Source: a bacterium (lineage in GTDB: Bacteria > Oederibacteriota > JAJYGY01). Taken from it: a stretch of 7,375 bases of DNA. The stretch spans positions 1 through 7,375 of the forward strand of contig JAJYGY010000192.1 in the NCBI GenBank assembly GCA_021790555.1. Direction: 5' to 3'. Below the pieces are notes generated by a model. It made no database searches, was not told the DNA's origin, and saw only the letters and a list, made by a program, of their open reading frames with translations. A program made the translations under genes and the position numbers. Shown here in pieces: positions 1 through 7,233 of this stretch; position 1 is the first letter of the stretch; every line of letters begins with the position of its first letter.

Positions 1-9
1 GGGGAAGCC

Positions 10-402
10 ATGAGCCAGGAGTGGATGGACAAGCTGAAGTTCGACAAGGACGGCCTGATCCCGGCCATCATCCAGGACGCCAAGGACAACGAAGTCCTGA
101 TGGTGGCCTGGATGAACAAGGATTCCCTGCGCGACACCATGAAGACGGGCAAGACCCACTTCTGGAGCCGCTCGCGCCAGAAATACTGGATGAAGGGCGA
201 GGAATCCGGCAACGTGCAGGTGGTCAAGAGCGCGGCCTTCGACTGCGACGCCGACGTGCTGCTGTTCAAGGTGGAGCAGGTGGGGGGCGCCGCCTGCCAC
301 ACCGGCCACCGTTCCTGCTTCTACACCGACGTCACGGGCGGCGAGCCCCGGGAAACCGGCGGGCTGGTCTTCAACCCCGAGGAAGTCTACAGGAAGAAAT
401 AG
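10..402 (+). CDS. hisI: Phosphoribosyl-AMP cyclohydrolase (monofunctional HisI)
   Basis: 130 aa, the usual size for a stand-alone HisI without a fused HisE domain. The enzyme opens the purine ring of phosphoribosyl-AMP to give ProFAR, the third step of histidine synthesis, in the cytoplasm. Seen directly: the substrate-binding block FWSRSRQKYW followed by KGEESGN (about residues 51-68), the metal-binding Asp cluster DCDAD (D78, D80, D82) and the CHTGHRSCFY block with C96 and C103, which are the family's zinc/magnesium sites. All key residues are present. ATG at 10 has a GGGGA-type ribosome site at the very window edge. An in-frame ATG at 25 behind AGGAG (17-21) is a possible alternative start that would remove five residues. 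The TGA at 11-13 overlapping the ATG may be the stop of an upstream gene, since ATGA overlaps recur in this window. It is followed after 29 bases by trpE. Confidence 0.96.
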   Translation: MSQEWMDKLKFDKDGLIPAIIQDAKDNEVLMVAWMNKDSLRDTMKTGKTHFWSRSRQKYWMKGEESGNVQVVKSAAFDCDADVLLFKVEQVGGAACHTGHRSCFYTDVTGGEPRETGGLVFNPEEVYRKK

Positions 403-416
403 GCGGCCAGGCCGCC
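402..416 (+). other. Small perfect hairpin between hisI and trpE
   Basis: GGCGGC (402-407), a three-base CAG loop, then GCCGCC (411-416) form a perfect 6-bp stem that begins on the last base of the hisI stop codon and ends five bases before the trpE ribosome site. There is no T-run directly behind it, so it is not a standard intrinsic terminator. It could be an mRNA-processing or stability element, or chance in GC-rich DNA. Confidence 0.35.
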
Positions 417-420
417 GAGC

Positions 421-426
421 GGGAGG
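421..426 (+). promoter_or_regulatory. Ribosome binding site that fixes the trpE TTG start
   Basis: GGGAGG sits five bases before TTG at 432, a good spacing. The ATG at 427 touches this site directly, with zero spacing, lies in another frame and stops after 13 codons, so it is not a credible start. No other in-frame start codon lies between the hisI stop and 432. Confidence 0.75.
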
Positions 427-431
427 ATGCC

Positions 432-1945
432 TTGTTTTTTCCCGATTTTGAGACCTTCAAAAAACTGAGCGCCAAGGGGAACCTCATCCCGGTGATGGTG
501 CCCCTGCTGGCCGACCTGGAGACCCCGGTTTCGGCCTTCGCCAAGCTGACCCGCGGCCTGAAGAGCGAGCACTGCTTCCTGTTCGAAAGCGTGGTCGGCG
601 GCGAGCGCATGGCCCGCTTCTCCTACCTGGGGGCCGACCCGGGGACGGTGCTGGCCACCCGGGGCAGGGAGGCCCGCCTGAAGGAAGGGTCCGCGTGGCG
701 GACTTTCAGGGTGGAAAGGGACCCCCTGGCCGAGATCGAAGGGCTGCTCAAGCGCTACCGCGGAGTGCCCGTGCCGGGCCTGCCGCCCTTCTGGGGCGGC
801 GCGGTGGGGTACCTCTCCTACGACTGCGTGCGCTTCTTCGAATCCATCGGCGACAAGAACCCGGACACCCTGGGTTTTCCCGAGACCCTGCACTACCTCA
901 CCGACACCCTGGTGGCCTTCGACCACGTGGAGCACCAGATGAAGGTGATCGCCCTGGCCCACCTGAAGTCGCGCGGCCCCGCCGGGGCGGCCCGGGCCTA
1001 CCGCGAGGCCTGCGGCCGCATCCGGGGCATCCTGGGGAGGCTCTCGGGCCCCCTGCCCAGGATGGACGCGCCGGCGCGGGCCAGGGCGGCCCAGGGCGGG
1101 CCATGGTCCAGCAACCTGGGCCGGGAGGAGTTCCTGGCGGGCGTGGAGCGCTGCAAGGAATACGTCCGCGCCGGGGACGTCATCCAGGTGCAGTACGGCA
1201 GGCGCCTGACCAAGGAGACCCAGGCCTCCGGTTTTTCGATCTACCGGCAGCTGCGGCGGCTCAACCCCTCGCCCTACATGTTCTACTTCCAGCAGGGGGG
1301 CAGGAAGCTGATCGGGGCCTCGCCCGAGATCCTGGTGACGGTGGAGGGCGACAAGGCCACCATCCGTCCCATCGCCGGGACCCGCCGGCGGGGCCACGGA
1401 CCCGAGGACGACCTGGCCATGGAAAGGGACCTTCTGGCCGACCCCAAGGAGCGGGCCGAGCACATCCAGCTGGTGGACCTCGCCCGCAACGACGTGGGCA
1501 GGGTGTCGCGGCCCGGCAGCGTCAAGGTGACCGAGCTGATGACGGTCGAGCGCTACAGCCACGTGATGCACATCGTCAGCGACGTCCAGGGAAGGCTGAA
1601 GCCGGGCGCCACCGCCTTCGACGCGCTGCGGGCCGCCTTTCCGGCGGGCACCGTGGCCGGCAGCCCCAAGATCCGCGCCATGCAGATCATCGACGAGATG
1701 GAAAACACCCGGCGGGGCCCCTACGGGGGCGCCCTGGGTTTCGCCAGTTTTTCCGGGGACATCAACGAGGCCCTGGTGATCCGCACCCTGATGATGGACG
1801 GCAGGCGGGTCTCGGCCCAGGCCTCGGCGGGCATCGTGGCCGACAGCCGCCCCGAGCTGGAGTTCAAGGAGACCGAAAACAAGCTGAGGGCGGTGGTGAA
1901 GGCGGTCGAACTGGCGGAAGGGGAGCTGAAGAAAGGCGGCAGGCC

Positions 1946-1949
<4 letters not shown>
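432..1949 (+). CDS. trpE: Anthranilate synthase component I
   Basis: 505 aa from TTG, a normal TrpE length. It converts chorismate plus ammonia (from TrpG) to anthranilate and pyruvate, the committing step of tryptophan synthesis. The N-terminus (MFFPDFETF, then KGNLIPV) matches the standard TrpE opening, which supports the TTG start. Seen: the FLFES element (49-53) and NPSPYMFYF (278-286), which in known TrpE proteins form the tryptophan feedback site; SPE (297-299); PIAGT (313-317), whose alanine is typical of TrpE where PabB has lysine; EHIQLVDLARND (343-354) with a metal-binding Glu; SHVMH (376-380) with the catalytic His; RRGPYGGALG (427-436); and EFKETENK (477-484) with the second metal Glu. 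This makes TrpE preferred over PabB or isochorismate synthase. A minor oddity is QVQYGRRL (252-259), where most TrpE proteins have a hydrophobic-Ser-Gln/Arg segment. The stop overlaps the trpG start (ATGA), implying translational coupling of the two subunits. Confidence 0.96.
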
Positions 1950-2532
<583 letters not shown>

Positions 2533-2536
<4 letters not shown>

Positions 2537-3183
2537 AAAAGCTCATCCGAGGGATCCTGGACTTCCGCGCCTCGCGCCGGGAGGGCTGGGCCGAAACCTT
2601 CAGCCGGCTGGCCCTGGGCCAGAAGCCCGACGCCCTTTTCATCGCCTGTTCCGACAGCCGCGTGGCCGTCAACGTCTTCGCCTCCACCGACCCGGGCGAC
2701 CTCTTCGTGATGCGCAACGTGGGCAACCTGGTCCCGCCCGCCGGGCATCCCGGCGGCACGGGCACGGCCGCGGCCGTGGACTACGCCGTGGACGTCCTGA
2801 AGGTGCGCGACGTGATCGTCTGCGGCCACAGCGACTGCGGCGCCATGCGGGCCCACTGCCAGGGGCACGCCGCCCTCCCCGATGGGGCCCTGAAATCCTG
2901 GCTTGAGATGGGGGCCACCGGCCCGGGCGAGGGCATGGACGTCAACGAGGCCTCGCGCCGCAACGTGCTGGCCCAGATCGGGCACCTCAAGGGCTATCCC
3001 TGCGTGTCCAGGGCGATCGCCGAGGGCCGACTGAAGGTGCACGGACTCTGGTTCGACATCCGGCACGTGGAAGTCCATTATTACGAGGAAGAGGACGGCG
3101 CCTGGACCGTCCTGGACGCCGCCGAAGGTGAGCGCATCCTGGGCCGCCTGGAGGGCGGCGCCCCCAACCACACGACGGGATGA
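2533..3183 (+). CDS. Beta-class carbonic anhydrase
   Basis: 216 aa, a typical length for a bacterial beta-carbonic anhydrase. It interconverts CO2 and bicarbonate with a zinc-bound hydroxide. The zinc ligands are visible: Cys39 in CSDSR (39-43), and His99 and Cys102 in CGHSDCGAM (97-105). The catalytic Asp41/Arg43 dyad is intact. RNVGNLVPP (61-69) and the following Gly-rich turn (GGTGTAAAVDYAV) are the usual second conserved block, and VHGLWFDI near residue 175 is the usual late strand. No signal peptide is seen, so it should be cytoplasmic. The start is ATG 2533, overlapping the trpG stop, with GGAAAGG (2522-2528) four bases upstream. The odd feature is the location: translationally coupled to trpG, with no carboxylase or bicarbonate transporter in view. 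The stretch after CSDSR (VAVNVFAS) lacks the Pro-Glu often found there, but the active-site residues are unaffected. Confidence 0.94.
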
Positions 3184-3192
3184 GCTTTCCAC

Positions 3193-5184
3193 ATGGGCCT
3201 GAGCGCGCGGATGCGATTATTTGCCTGCCTGTGGCTGCTGGCCACGGGGCCGGCCTGGGCGGGCGGTGCGGCGGCTGAAACGCCGCCCCAAGCCCCCTCG
3301 GCCCTCACCGGCTATTTCTCCTTCGAGACCCTTTCCAGGGGGCAGGAGAAACCGGTGGTGCACCTGGGCTGGCGGGCCGCCGAGCCGACCATGTTCCTGC
3401 TGGGCGGTTACCGGATCTACCGCGGCGAAGGCCAGGGAGTCACGCCCACCGTGCTGGGGCCGGCCGACAAGCTGCCGGCCTCGGACCTGGGCTTCGACGA
3501 CCGGAGCGTGGAGCTGGGCAAGGTCTACCGCTACCGGGTCCAGGCCTTCGACGCCAAGGGCAATACCAGCGCGCCCTCCAACCAGGTCGCCGTGGACCTG
3601 GCCCACCTCCCCTCCTCGCAGCTGGCCCCGGCCGCCCCCGCCGGGTTGACGGCCCGGGGAGGCCAGTTCGACGTGCTGCTGGACTGGCAGCCCTCGGACG
3701 TCCGGGTCGACCCGGTCTCCTACTACCAGGTCTTCCGCGCCCCCTCGGTGACGGGGCTGCTTTCGGAAACCTCCACGGCCCTGAAATCCCTCACCGCCAC
3801 CAGCCTGGCGGACCTCGTGCCCGACACCCACACGGCCTATTTCTACAGGGTCCGCTCGGTGGATTCCAAGGCCCGCGCCTCGGACTTCAGCGCCACCGTC
3901 TCGGCCAAGGCAACCGGCACCCTGCCCCCCACCGAGCCCGGCATGTTCACGGCCCGCGCCGAGGAGGGCGCGGTGCTGCTTTCCTGGGAACCCTCCAGCC
4001 CGGGCACCTCGCCGGTTTCCGAGTACTACATCCGGCGGCGCCCCCTGGCCGACCCTGGGGCGGCCTGGGACCTGATCGGCCCCCGGCCGGTTTCCTTCTC
4101 GGCCTACACCGACTACGTCAGCGCCGGCCTGGACGACAAGCGCGTCCTGCTCTACCAGGTCTTCGCCGTGGACCACGCCGGCAACAGTTCGGACGCGGCC
4201 GAGCTTTCCGCCCTGCCCCTGCCCAAGCCGGTGGACAAGACCGGCCTCCTGCTGATGCCCACGGCCTTCTCCAACCACAAGAACCGCGACACCGGGCTGA
4301 ACCTGAACGGGATGTTCTCCTACTACATCGGCTCGCTCTACGAGACCTTCGACGCCCCCAGCCTCGGGCGAACCCGCACCGGCGTCTTCCAGCCCATCCG
4401 CATCGGCACGGCCACTGCCATCCTCAAGTATTCCTTCTTCCCCAACACCGAGTTCACCCCCACCCTGGGCGTCGGGATGTACACCGTGGCCCTTCTCAGC
4501 CTGAGCCAGCCCACCAACGGAAGCAGCCAGAGCGTGGGGGCCAGCTCCTCGGGCAACAGCAGCTTCACCACGCTGGGCGGCCCCTTCATCGTCGCCAGCA
4601 AGTGGCTGTGGCGGGGCGCCGCCATCCACGCCGGGCTGATGCGCGGGGATTTCGCCAACGACCTGGTGCGCCTGTTTCCGCCCAACTGGGCCCTGACCCT
4701 CCGCCATATCAGCCCGGGCGGCAACTTCACCGACCTTTTCCCCAAGCTGGTGGACCCCGGCCTGAACGTCCCGGTGGAGACCGCGCCCAACCTGCTGTTC
4801 TACGGGCTGCAGTTTCCCTTCACCGTGCCCCTGGGCTTCTTCAACTGGAGGACGGGCCTGAGGATGGAGTACCTCACCCCGGCCTTTCCGGACACCAGCG
4901 TCAATTCCGCCGAAATCCCCTACATGATCAACGCCCACATCGACAACCTTCCGCTGTTCGGCTTCGAGTTCTCCTACTTCCATTACTTCCAGGGCTACGA
5001 AATCGTGGCCTTCTACCACTTCCGGGACCTCAACTGGAGAACGGCCCCGCGCGGGTGGGGATCGTGGCGGACGATTTCACCGGGGCCAACGACGCCGCGG
5101 GCCATTTCGGGGAGCTGGGCTGGACGGCCTTTTCGTCCACCGGGCTGGGGCTTCCCGACCCGAGCCCCGGGGTCCTGGTGTTGA
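3193..5184 (+). CDS. Secreted protein: three fibronectin type III domains plus putative outer-membrane beta-barrel
   Basis: 663 aa as read. I do not recognise a named family. Residues 1-23 look like a Sec signal peptide: Arg7-Arg8 region, hydrophobic core LFACLWLLATG, likely cleavage after AWA (21-23). Three FN3-like modules follow at about 33-135, 147-241 and 246-344. Each has the hydrophobic-x-W strand (LGW, LDWQP, LSWEP), a Tyr-rich strand such as YRIYRG, YYQVFR or YYIRRR, and the closing YRVQAFDAKGN, YRVRSVDSKA or YQVFAVDHAGN. From about 350 to 615 the sequence becomes rich in alternating aromatic and hydrophobic strands (for example GMFSYYIGSLY and FEFSYFHYFQGY) with a Ser/Asn/Gly-rich loop near 437-460. 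This suggests an outer-membrane beta-barrel with periplasmic FN3 modules. The last 48 residues (616-663) are Arg/Pro/Gly/Trp-rich, lie out of frame inside the kinase gene and look like readthrough: the natural end is probably Trp615. The ATG lies 9 bases after the carbonic anhydrase stop behind a weak GGGA; Met7 is an alternative start. The function is unknown. Confidence 0.8.
   Translation: MGLSARMRLFACLWLLATGPAWAGGAAAETPPQAPSALTGYFSFETLSRGQEKPVVHLGWRAAEPTMFLLGGYRIYRGEGQGVTPTVLGPADKLPASDLGFDDRSVELGKVYRYRVQAFDAKGNTSAPSNQVAVDLAHLPSSQLAPAAPAGLTARGGQFDVLLDWQPSDVRVDPVSYYQVFRAPSVTGLLSETSTALKSLTATSLADLVPDTHTAYFYRVRSVDSKARASDFSATVSAKATGTLPPTEPGMFTARAEEGAVLLSWEPSSPGTSPVSEYYIRRRPLADPGAAWDLIGPRPVSFSAYTDYVSAGLDDKRVLLYQVFAVDHAGNSSDAAELSALPLPKPVDKTGLLLMPTAFSNHKNRDTGLNLNGMFSYYIGSLYETFDAPSLGRTRTGVFQPIRIGTATAILKYSFFPNTEFTPTLGVGMYTVALLSLSQPTNGSSQSVGASSSGNSSFTTLGGPFIVASKWLWRGAAIHAGLMRGDFANDLVRLFPPNWALTLRHISPGGNFTDLFPKLVDPGLNVPVETAPNLLFYGLQFPFTVPLGFFNWRTGLRMEYLTPAFPDTSVNSAEIPYMINAHIDNLPLFGFEFSYFHYFQGYEIVAFYHFRDLNWRTAPRGWGSWRTISPGPTTPRAISGSWAGRPFRPPGWGFPTRAPGSWC
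5037..5040 (+). other. Probable lost stop/start junction between the FN3-barrel gene and the kinase gene
   Basis: The bases read GAGA. With T instead of A at 5038 they would read GTGA: a TGA stop in the FN3-barrel frame directly after Trp615, and a GTG start in the kinase frame giving an N-terminus M-N-G-P-A-R before GIVADD. That is the same overlap style as the ATGA joins at 1946-1949 and 2533-2536. This is inference: the sequence itself shows no stop here. Confidence 0.4.
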
Positions 5185-6308
5185 ACTCGCGGTCGCGGTT
5201 CCTCGACGGGCCGGGGGTGCTGCGGGCCACGGCCGGGGCCTGGCGGGCCATGCGAGGTTGCGGCTTTCAAGCCGCCCATTTTTATCAGAAGATGGATTCC
5301 ACCCTGCGCGGCAGGCCTGAAGCCCAGGCCGAGGGCCTGCTGGCCTCCACCGGCGCGGGGATGGTCTTCGTGGTGCCGGCCTATCCGGCCCAGGGTCGCC
5401 TGACCCTGGGTGGGGCGCATTGGGTGGGCGGGGTCCGGCTGGACCGCAGCGAATACGCCCGCGACCCCCTGAGCCCGGCCACGACCCACCGCGTCGACCG
5501 GATCCTGGACGGCGCCTGGTCCTGGCACGTCCGCCTTTCCCTGGTGCAGGCGGGTCCACGGGCCCTGGCCAGGACGATCCAGGAGCGGCGGCGGCGGAGC
5601 CCCCGGCTGCGCTTTTTCACCTTCGACGCGGCCGAGGAGGGCCACCTGGCCTGCATCGCACGGGCCGGACTGGCCCTGGGCTGCCGGGCCTGGGCAGGGG
5701 CCTCGGGCCTGGCCCAGGCGCTGGCCCGCGAACTCGCCGGCGGCCGGCCGGGGGCGCCCCGGCCGGGGCCCGGCTCCGGCGTGGTGGTGGCCGCCGGAAG
5801 CATCAGCCAGACCAGCCTGGACCAGCTTGCCGAGGCCGAACGCCAGGGCCTGGGGACCTGGCTGGCCCTGCGGAAGGGCGATTACCTGGGGCCCCGCCGG
5901 ACCCGCCCGGTCGCCGTCGCCCCCGGGGGCCGGGTGGCCCTGCTCTCCACCCTGAAGCGCCGCGAGGAGGCCTGGGAGGCCCTGCGCCTGGCCGCGGCGC
6001 GGGGGTGGAGCCCGCAGAGCCTGGGCCGGGCCGCGGTGTCGGCCCTGGTGGAAAGGGCCTTCCGCCTGCGCCGCGACGGCTGGGCGCTGCTGCTGACGGG
6101 CGGCCACACGGCCGAGGCCTACTGCGAAAGGGCGGGGTGGACCGGGCTGTGGGTGGCGGGCGAGCTCCTGCCGGGAATCCCCTACGGCCGCAGCGCGGGA
6201 GGGAGCGGGTCCGGGGGATGGGTCGCCACCAAACCCGGGGGGTTCGGGAGGAAGGGAGACCTGGCGCGGGCCCTGCGCCTGCTGTTGGAAGGGAAGAAAG
6301 GCCGCTGA
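5055..6308 (+). CDS. DUF1537 / four-carbon acid sugar kinase family protein
   Basis: 417 aa from GTG 5055, close to the 420-480 aa usual for the family. Relatives phosphorylate threonate, erythronate or similar acid sugars with ATP. The N-terminal substrate domain (about 1-235) opens with GIVADDFTGANDAAG, the family signature, and has KMDSTLRG at 79-86, corresponding to the usual K-x-D-S-T-x-R-G. The C-terminal nucleotide-binding domain (about 242-417) has VVVAAGSIS (243-251), LTGGHTAEA (347-355), PGIPYGR (373-379) and TKPGGFG (392-398). His351 occupies a place where relatives usually carry an acidic residue (GGET/GGDT). The start is uncertain. GTG 5055 leaves almost no residues before the first strand and its GGAGA (5036-5040) is 14 bases away. 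A start near 5037 would fit the family better but needs a base change there. The gene is out of frame with the overlapping end of the FN3 gene. No PdxA-like dehydrogenase, aldolase or sugar-acid transporter is nearby, so the substrate cannot be inferred. Confidence 0.82.
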   Translation: MGIVADDFTGANDAAGHFGELGWTAFSSTGLGLPDPSPGVLVLNSRSRFLDGPGVLRATAGAWRAMRGCGFQAAHFYQKMDSTLRGRPEAQAEGLLASTGAGMVFVVPAYPAQGRLTLGGAHWVGGVRLDRSEYARDPLSPATTHRVDRILDGAWSWHVRLSLVQAGPRALARTIQERRRRSPRLRFFTFDAAEEGHLACIARAGLALGCRAWAGASGLAQALARELAGGRPGAPRPGPGSGVVVAAGSISQTSLDQLAEAERQGLGTWLALRKGDYLGPRRTRPVAVAPGGRVALLSTLKRREEAWEALRLAAARGWSPQSLGRAAVSALVERAFRLRRDGWALLLTGGHTAEAYCERAGWTGLWVAGELLPGIPYGRSAGGSGSGGWVATKPGGFGRKGDLARALRLLLEGKKGR

Positions 6309-6402
6309 AGGGGCGGGACGTGCCCGCCGTGGAAGAGGGAAGCGCCCGCGCCGGGCGGGGGGCGCGGGAGGCGGACCGGGACCATTCGGAAAAGGAGTCG
6401 CC
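6309..6402 (+). other. 94-base intergenic gap with GC-rich hairpins
   Basis: This is the largest gap in the window and the likeliest transcription break. GGCGGG (6312-6317) and CCCGCC (6323-6328) form a perfect 6-bp stem with a five-base loop, starting four bases after the kinase stop. A second inverted repeat, CGCCCG (6343-6348) with CGGGCG (6352-6357), has a three-base loop and competes with a longer-range GCGCCC (6342-6347)/GGGCGC (6360-6365) pairing. Neither is followed by a T-run, so intrinsic termination is weakly supported. I see no clear -35/-10 promoter. Confidence 0.4.
6392..6397 (+). promoter_or_regulatory. Strong ribosome binding site for the zinc-ribbon/TPR gene
   Basis: AAGGAG is five bases before ATG 6403. 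It is the best Shine-Dalgarno match in the window and fits a gene that starts translation independently after the 94-base gap. Confidence 0.75.
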
Positions 6403-7233
6403 ATGGCTGGAATCCAGTGCAAAAAATGCGGGGCCATGATGGCCCTGTCGGACCGCTTCTGCCTGCAGTGCGGCGCCGAGGCGGACCCCGGCCAGGCCGC
6501 CGCGTTCTTTTTGGAAAAGGCCGAATCGGCCAGGCTGGCCGAAAACTGGGCCGAGGCCTCCAGCCAGTGGCGCAAGGCCCTGGCCCTGCCCATTCCCGCG
6601 GCGGACCAGGCGGGCCTGTGGTACAAGCTGGGCTTCGCGCTGGACAAGCTTTCGGCCGCGCGCGGGGACGAACGGCTGGGCGAGGAGGCGGCCCAGGCCT
6701 TCCAGAAGAGCCTGGAGATGGACGACTCCAACGACCTGGCCCACCAGATGTGGATCGCCAACCTGGCCCGGAGGGGCCAGGTGCACCTGGCCATCTCGCG
6801 CTACCAGAAGCGCCTCAACGAGAACCCGGGCGACGCCCGGGCCGAGAAGTTCCGCACGGTGGCCTCGCTTTCCATGCAGTTCAAGAACAGCCCGGTGAAG
6901 GTGCGCCTGAAGGGAGACAAGATCGACAAGAAGAGGGGCATGCTGGGGCTGATCCTCAACCCCAGCCCCATGAACCTCACCATCGCCATCGTCTCCTTCA
7001 TCGGGTCGCTGGTTCCGGCCGTCTATTCGCTGTTCCGCTCGCACCACGCCTCGGCCACCTCGGGCTCCTCGCTTTCCAAGCTGGGCCTGGACGCCGGAAG
7101 CCAGATGGCCGCCGGCATCGACATGGGCTCGATGATGAACATACTCAACAGCCCCAAGGCCCTGTGGATCTCGGCCCTGACCTCCGGGGTTTACCTTGCG
7201 CTGCTTTGGAAGGCGCGTGCCAAGAAGCGCTGA
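6403..7233 (+). CDS. Zinc-ribbon, TPR-repeat membrane protein of unknown function
   Basis: 276 aa, not a named family I recognise. Seen: an N-terminal zinc ribbon with two CxxC knuckles (C6/C9 and C20/C23); three TPR-like helical pairs at about 31-64, 67-107 and 112-141, with typical features such as AENWAEASSQWRKAL, AAQAFQKSLEMDD and the ending YQKRLNENPGDARA; a basic linker (about 161-179); and two predicted membrane helices at about 191-211 (NLTIAIVSFIGSLVPAVYSLF) and 252-270, joined by a Ser/Gly/Met-rich loop, with a basic C-terminal tail RAKKR. There is no signal peptide. The first 180 residues are probably cytoplasmic, with both ends inside. Such zinc-ribbon/TPR combinations usually act as scaffolds; no enzymatic motif is seen. 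The end overlaps the proposed hflX start by 17 bases, so the two are likely co-transcribed. Confidence 0.85.
   Translation: MAGIQCKKCGAMMALSDRFCLQCGAEADPGQAAAFFLEKAESARLAENWAEASSQWRKALALPIPAADQAGLWYKLGFALDKLSAARGDERLGEEAAQAFQKSLEMDDSNDLAHQMWIANLARRGQVHLAISRYQKRLNENPGDARAEKFRTVASLSMQFKNSPVKVRLKGDKIDKKRGMLGLILNPSPMNLTIAIVSFIGSLVPAVYSLFRSHHASATSGSSLSKLGLDAGSQMAAGIDMGSMMNILNSPKALWISALTSGVYLALLWKARAKKR

Noticed and set aside
402..440. Intrinsic terminator made of the hairpin plus the T-run at 435-440
   Set aside because: The T-run is 18 bases from the stem and is the start of the trpE coding sequence (Phe-Phe codons).
427..468. Short frame starting at ATG 427 (13 codons) as a trp leader peptide or the real trpE start
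   Set aside because: It is out of frame with TrpE, has no spacing from the Shine-Dalgarno site and contains no Trp codons.
387..1571. A 394-codon minus-strand frame antisense to trpE
   Set aside because: It is a composition-driven shadow of trpE (His/Gly/Gln/Val-rich, no domain), and TrpE is unambiguous on the plus strand.
3220..3240. Lipoprotein signal (L-F-A-C at residues 9-12 of the FN3 protein)
   Set aside because: The Cys lies at the start of the hydrophobic core rather than after it, and Phe at that position is unusual. An AWA signal peptidase I site follows at the expected place.
3217..5019. A 600-codon minus-strand frame antisense to the FN3-barrel gene
   Set aside because: It is Gly/Val/Arg-rich low-complexity shadow sequence with no motif. 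The plus-strand frame has a signal peptide and FN3 strands.
5037..6308. A true fusion of the FN3-barrel protein and the kinase into one polypeptide by frameshifting
   Set aside because: A secreted outer-membrane protein fused to a cytoplasmic ATP-using kinase makes little sense, no slippery sequence is visible, and a simple stop/start overlap explains the junction better.
5013..6794. A 593-codon open frame on the minus strand across the kinase gene and beyond
   Set aside because: Its translation is Pro/Gly/Arg/Ala-rich with no recognisable motif, and it lies antisense to genes with clear family signatures. Long antisense frames are expected in GC-rich coding DNA.
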